Below are positions 62,884 to 64,000 of a DNA stretch of 64,000 bases, one piece after another. The notes below the pieces were generated by a model. It made no database searches and was not told where the DNA came from. It was given only the letters and a program-made list of their open reading frames with translations. Position numbers and translations under genes: made by a program. Position 1 is the stretch's first letter; each line of letters starts with the position of its first letter. The DNA comes from JBKBUF01 sp046290815 (GTDB taxonomy: Bacteria > Bacteroidota > Bacteroidia > Cytophagales > Cytophagaceae). Where the stretch lies: contig JBKBUF010000020.1 of the NCBI GenBank assembly GCA_046290815.1, positions 25,291 to 89,290 on the forward strand, given 5' to 3'.

Positions 62884-63960
62884 CTATTTTTTTACAATTT
62901 TTTGGTGCAAGACTGATGTATTAGTCTTTATTCTTAAAATAAAATTTCCAGGCGGCAGTTCATGTAGATCAATTAAATATTTTCCCTCCATTAAGAAAAT
63001 TTGGTCTGCTTTTGTAATAAAATTTCCAAGATAATCCATTATTTCTACCACAGAAATATTTATAAACGGACTCATTTCAATTTGTATTACTCCTTCACAA
63101 GGGTTAGGTGAAATAAATACATTGGAAAGACTGCTTTGATTATCAAAATGTAGTATCGGGATTACGGTAACCTTAACCGTATCGTAATTGTAGCAGGAGG
63201 TTATACTATTAGTATCTAAATTGGATTTATAGGCCTTTAAAATATACTCACTCGTTTGATTCGGGCTAATAGTAGGATAATGAGTGTTGGAAATACCTCC
63301 GGGATCACCATATAGCACTGTCCATGTTGGGTGATAAATAGGATTTGAAGCATCGGGGTTGCCCAATTGCACTTCCTGTCCTGGCTGAATAGTTTTGTCA
63401 GGCCCTGCATATACAGGTGGTTTGGATAGTACTTGAATAAGATAAGTTCGATTAATACCACATAGATATTGATTAATGATTTTTATTTGAAGCCCGTACG
63501 TTTTGTTATTTAACGTGTCATTAGAATTAAAATCTACTGATATTTCCGGATTTGCAATGGATATTGAACTTAATTGAATCTCCCGGTTGGTGTTTGTCCA
63601 TTCGTATGTTTGGTTAATATTATTCGCAATAGGAATAATACCCTTTTTCCCAGGACATATTGACATTACCAACGAACTAAGTACAGGGCTTGGTTTAACA
63701 TGAATAGTTATCGATTTTTTTCTTAAACATGATGCACTATCCATACGCATGGTATATTTGTAATTAGTCGGTGATGCATTATTGGGAGCATTAAATAAGG
63801 GTGAGGTTGGATTAGTAAATGATAAATGAGATATTGGTGACCAGGTAATGCTTTTATCCATTGTTGATGAATAATAAACAGGGTTCTGTTTAAATAACTG
63901 TGTCATTATTAAAATTATTATCTCTGTTGGAATGTGGTAAAGTTTGAAAAACTTTTCCAT
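62884..63960 (-). CDS. T9SS sorting-domain protein, possibly incomplete at the N-terminus
   Basis: A 358-residue frame with an Ig-like region and PKD/HYR-like units (PPVYAGPDKTIQPGQEVQLGNPDAS; TVKVTVIPILHFD) and a C-terminal type A sorting domain (VFISPNPCEGVIQIEMS...LPPGNFILRIKT). The N-terminus (MEKFFKLYHIPTEIIILIMTQLF) is a poor signal peptide, yet T9SS cargo needs one. A TGA lies one codon before the ATG, so the gene may be broken like others here, or its real start lies beyond the window edge. It converges on the SprB-repeat gene. Confidence 0.75.
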   Translation of the reverse strand: MEKFFKLYHIPTEIIILIMTQLFKQNPVYYSSTMDKSITWSPISHLSFTNPTSPLFNAPNNASPTNYKYTMRMDSASCLRKKSITIHVKPSPVLSSLVMSICPGKKGIIPIANNINQTYEWTNTNREIQLSSISIANPEISVDFNSNDTLNNKTYGLQIKIINQYLCGINRTYLIQVLSKPPVYAGPDKTIQPGQEVQLGNPDASNPIYHPTWTVLYGDPGGISNTHYPTISPNQTSEYILKAYKSNLDTNSITSCYNYDTVKVTVIPILHFDNQSSLSNVFISPNPCEGVIQIEMSPFINISVVEIMDYLGNFITKADQIFLMEGKYLIDLHELPPGNFILRIKTNTSVLHQKIVKK

Positions 63961-64000
63961 ATTTCAACAGATCTTTAATCTTTCAGGATATTTAATTGCT

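Overview
This AT-rich window (G+C clearly under 40 % by eye) comes from a gliding, polysaccharide-degrading member of the Bacteroidota, most likely Cytophagales of the Cytophaga/Sporocytophaga kind. The genus is an inference. The evidence is the set of type IX secretion system (T9SS) C-terminal sorting domains, an SprB-repeat protein, a gliding-motility-associated (type B) C-terminus, plant cell-wall enzymes, promoters of the Bacteroidota TAnnTTTG type, and an almost complete lack of Shine-Dalgarno sequences. Two 100-N scaffold gaps show it is a draft assembly. I saw no rRNA, tRNA, CRISPR array or intact insertion sequence.

Layout. 0.4-8.3 kb: a membrane protein, then a giant T9SS type B surface protein split by a one-base frameshift. 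8.4-13 kb: an outer-membrane-like protein plus serine hydrolase pair, a lipoprotein, and a lipid pair (LpxL-like acyltransferase and fatty acid desaturase). 13-17.1 kb: two secreted SGNH/CE2-type esterases divergent from a membrane-anchored AraC-type regulator, with candidate operator repeats between them. 17.2-22 kb: ordinary envelope and housekeeping genes (barrel protein, hotdog thioesterase, TonB-dependent receptor, glutamine amidotransferase, YceI). 22.1-24.7 kb: a lemA operon with three TPM-domain proteins. 25-28.6 kb: small membrane proteins, a Met/Gly-rich secreted protein, a LEA14-like lipoprotein, and a CDGSH/Nudix pair. 28.8-33 kb: recG, then a LysR regulator divergent from an SbtA-type bicarbonate transporter.

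33.2-40.3 kb is the most interesting locus. A GH74 xyloglucanase and a PL1 pectate lyase, both T9SS substrates, form an operon. It is divergent from a protein that joins a 7TMR-DISM membrane receptor, through a coiled coil, to the zinc-ribbon/helix-turn-helix part of an IS1595-type transposase. A perfect 9-bp inverted repeat lies between them. I read this as a candidate membrane-tethered transcription factor, built on a domesticated transposase DNA-binding domain, that senses plant polysaccharide.

40-64 kb is dominated by large repeat-rich T9SS substrates: a parallel beta-helix protein, a cohesin-dockerin-cohesin-like protein, a PNGGE-repeat protein and an SprB-repeat protein. Between them lie WG-like and TPR membrane proteins, small hypothetical genes, a decayed delta-60 gene and a truncated gene copy. 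Four genes in the window are each broken by a single base (three one-base deletions in G/C runs and one TGG-to-TAG change); one of them, the delta-60 gene, also carries a second lesion. Read errors in the draft and real pseudogenisation must be separated before these genes are interpreted.
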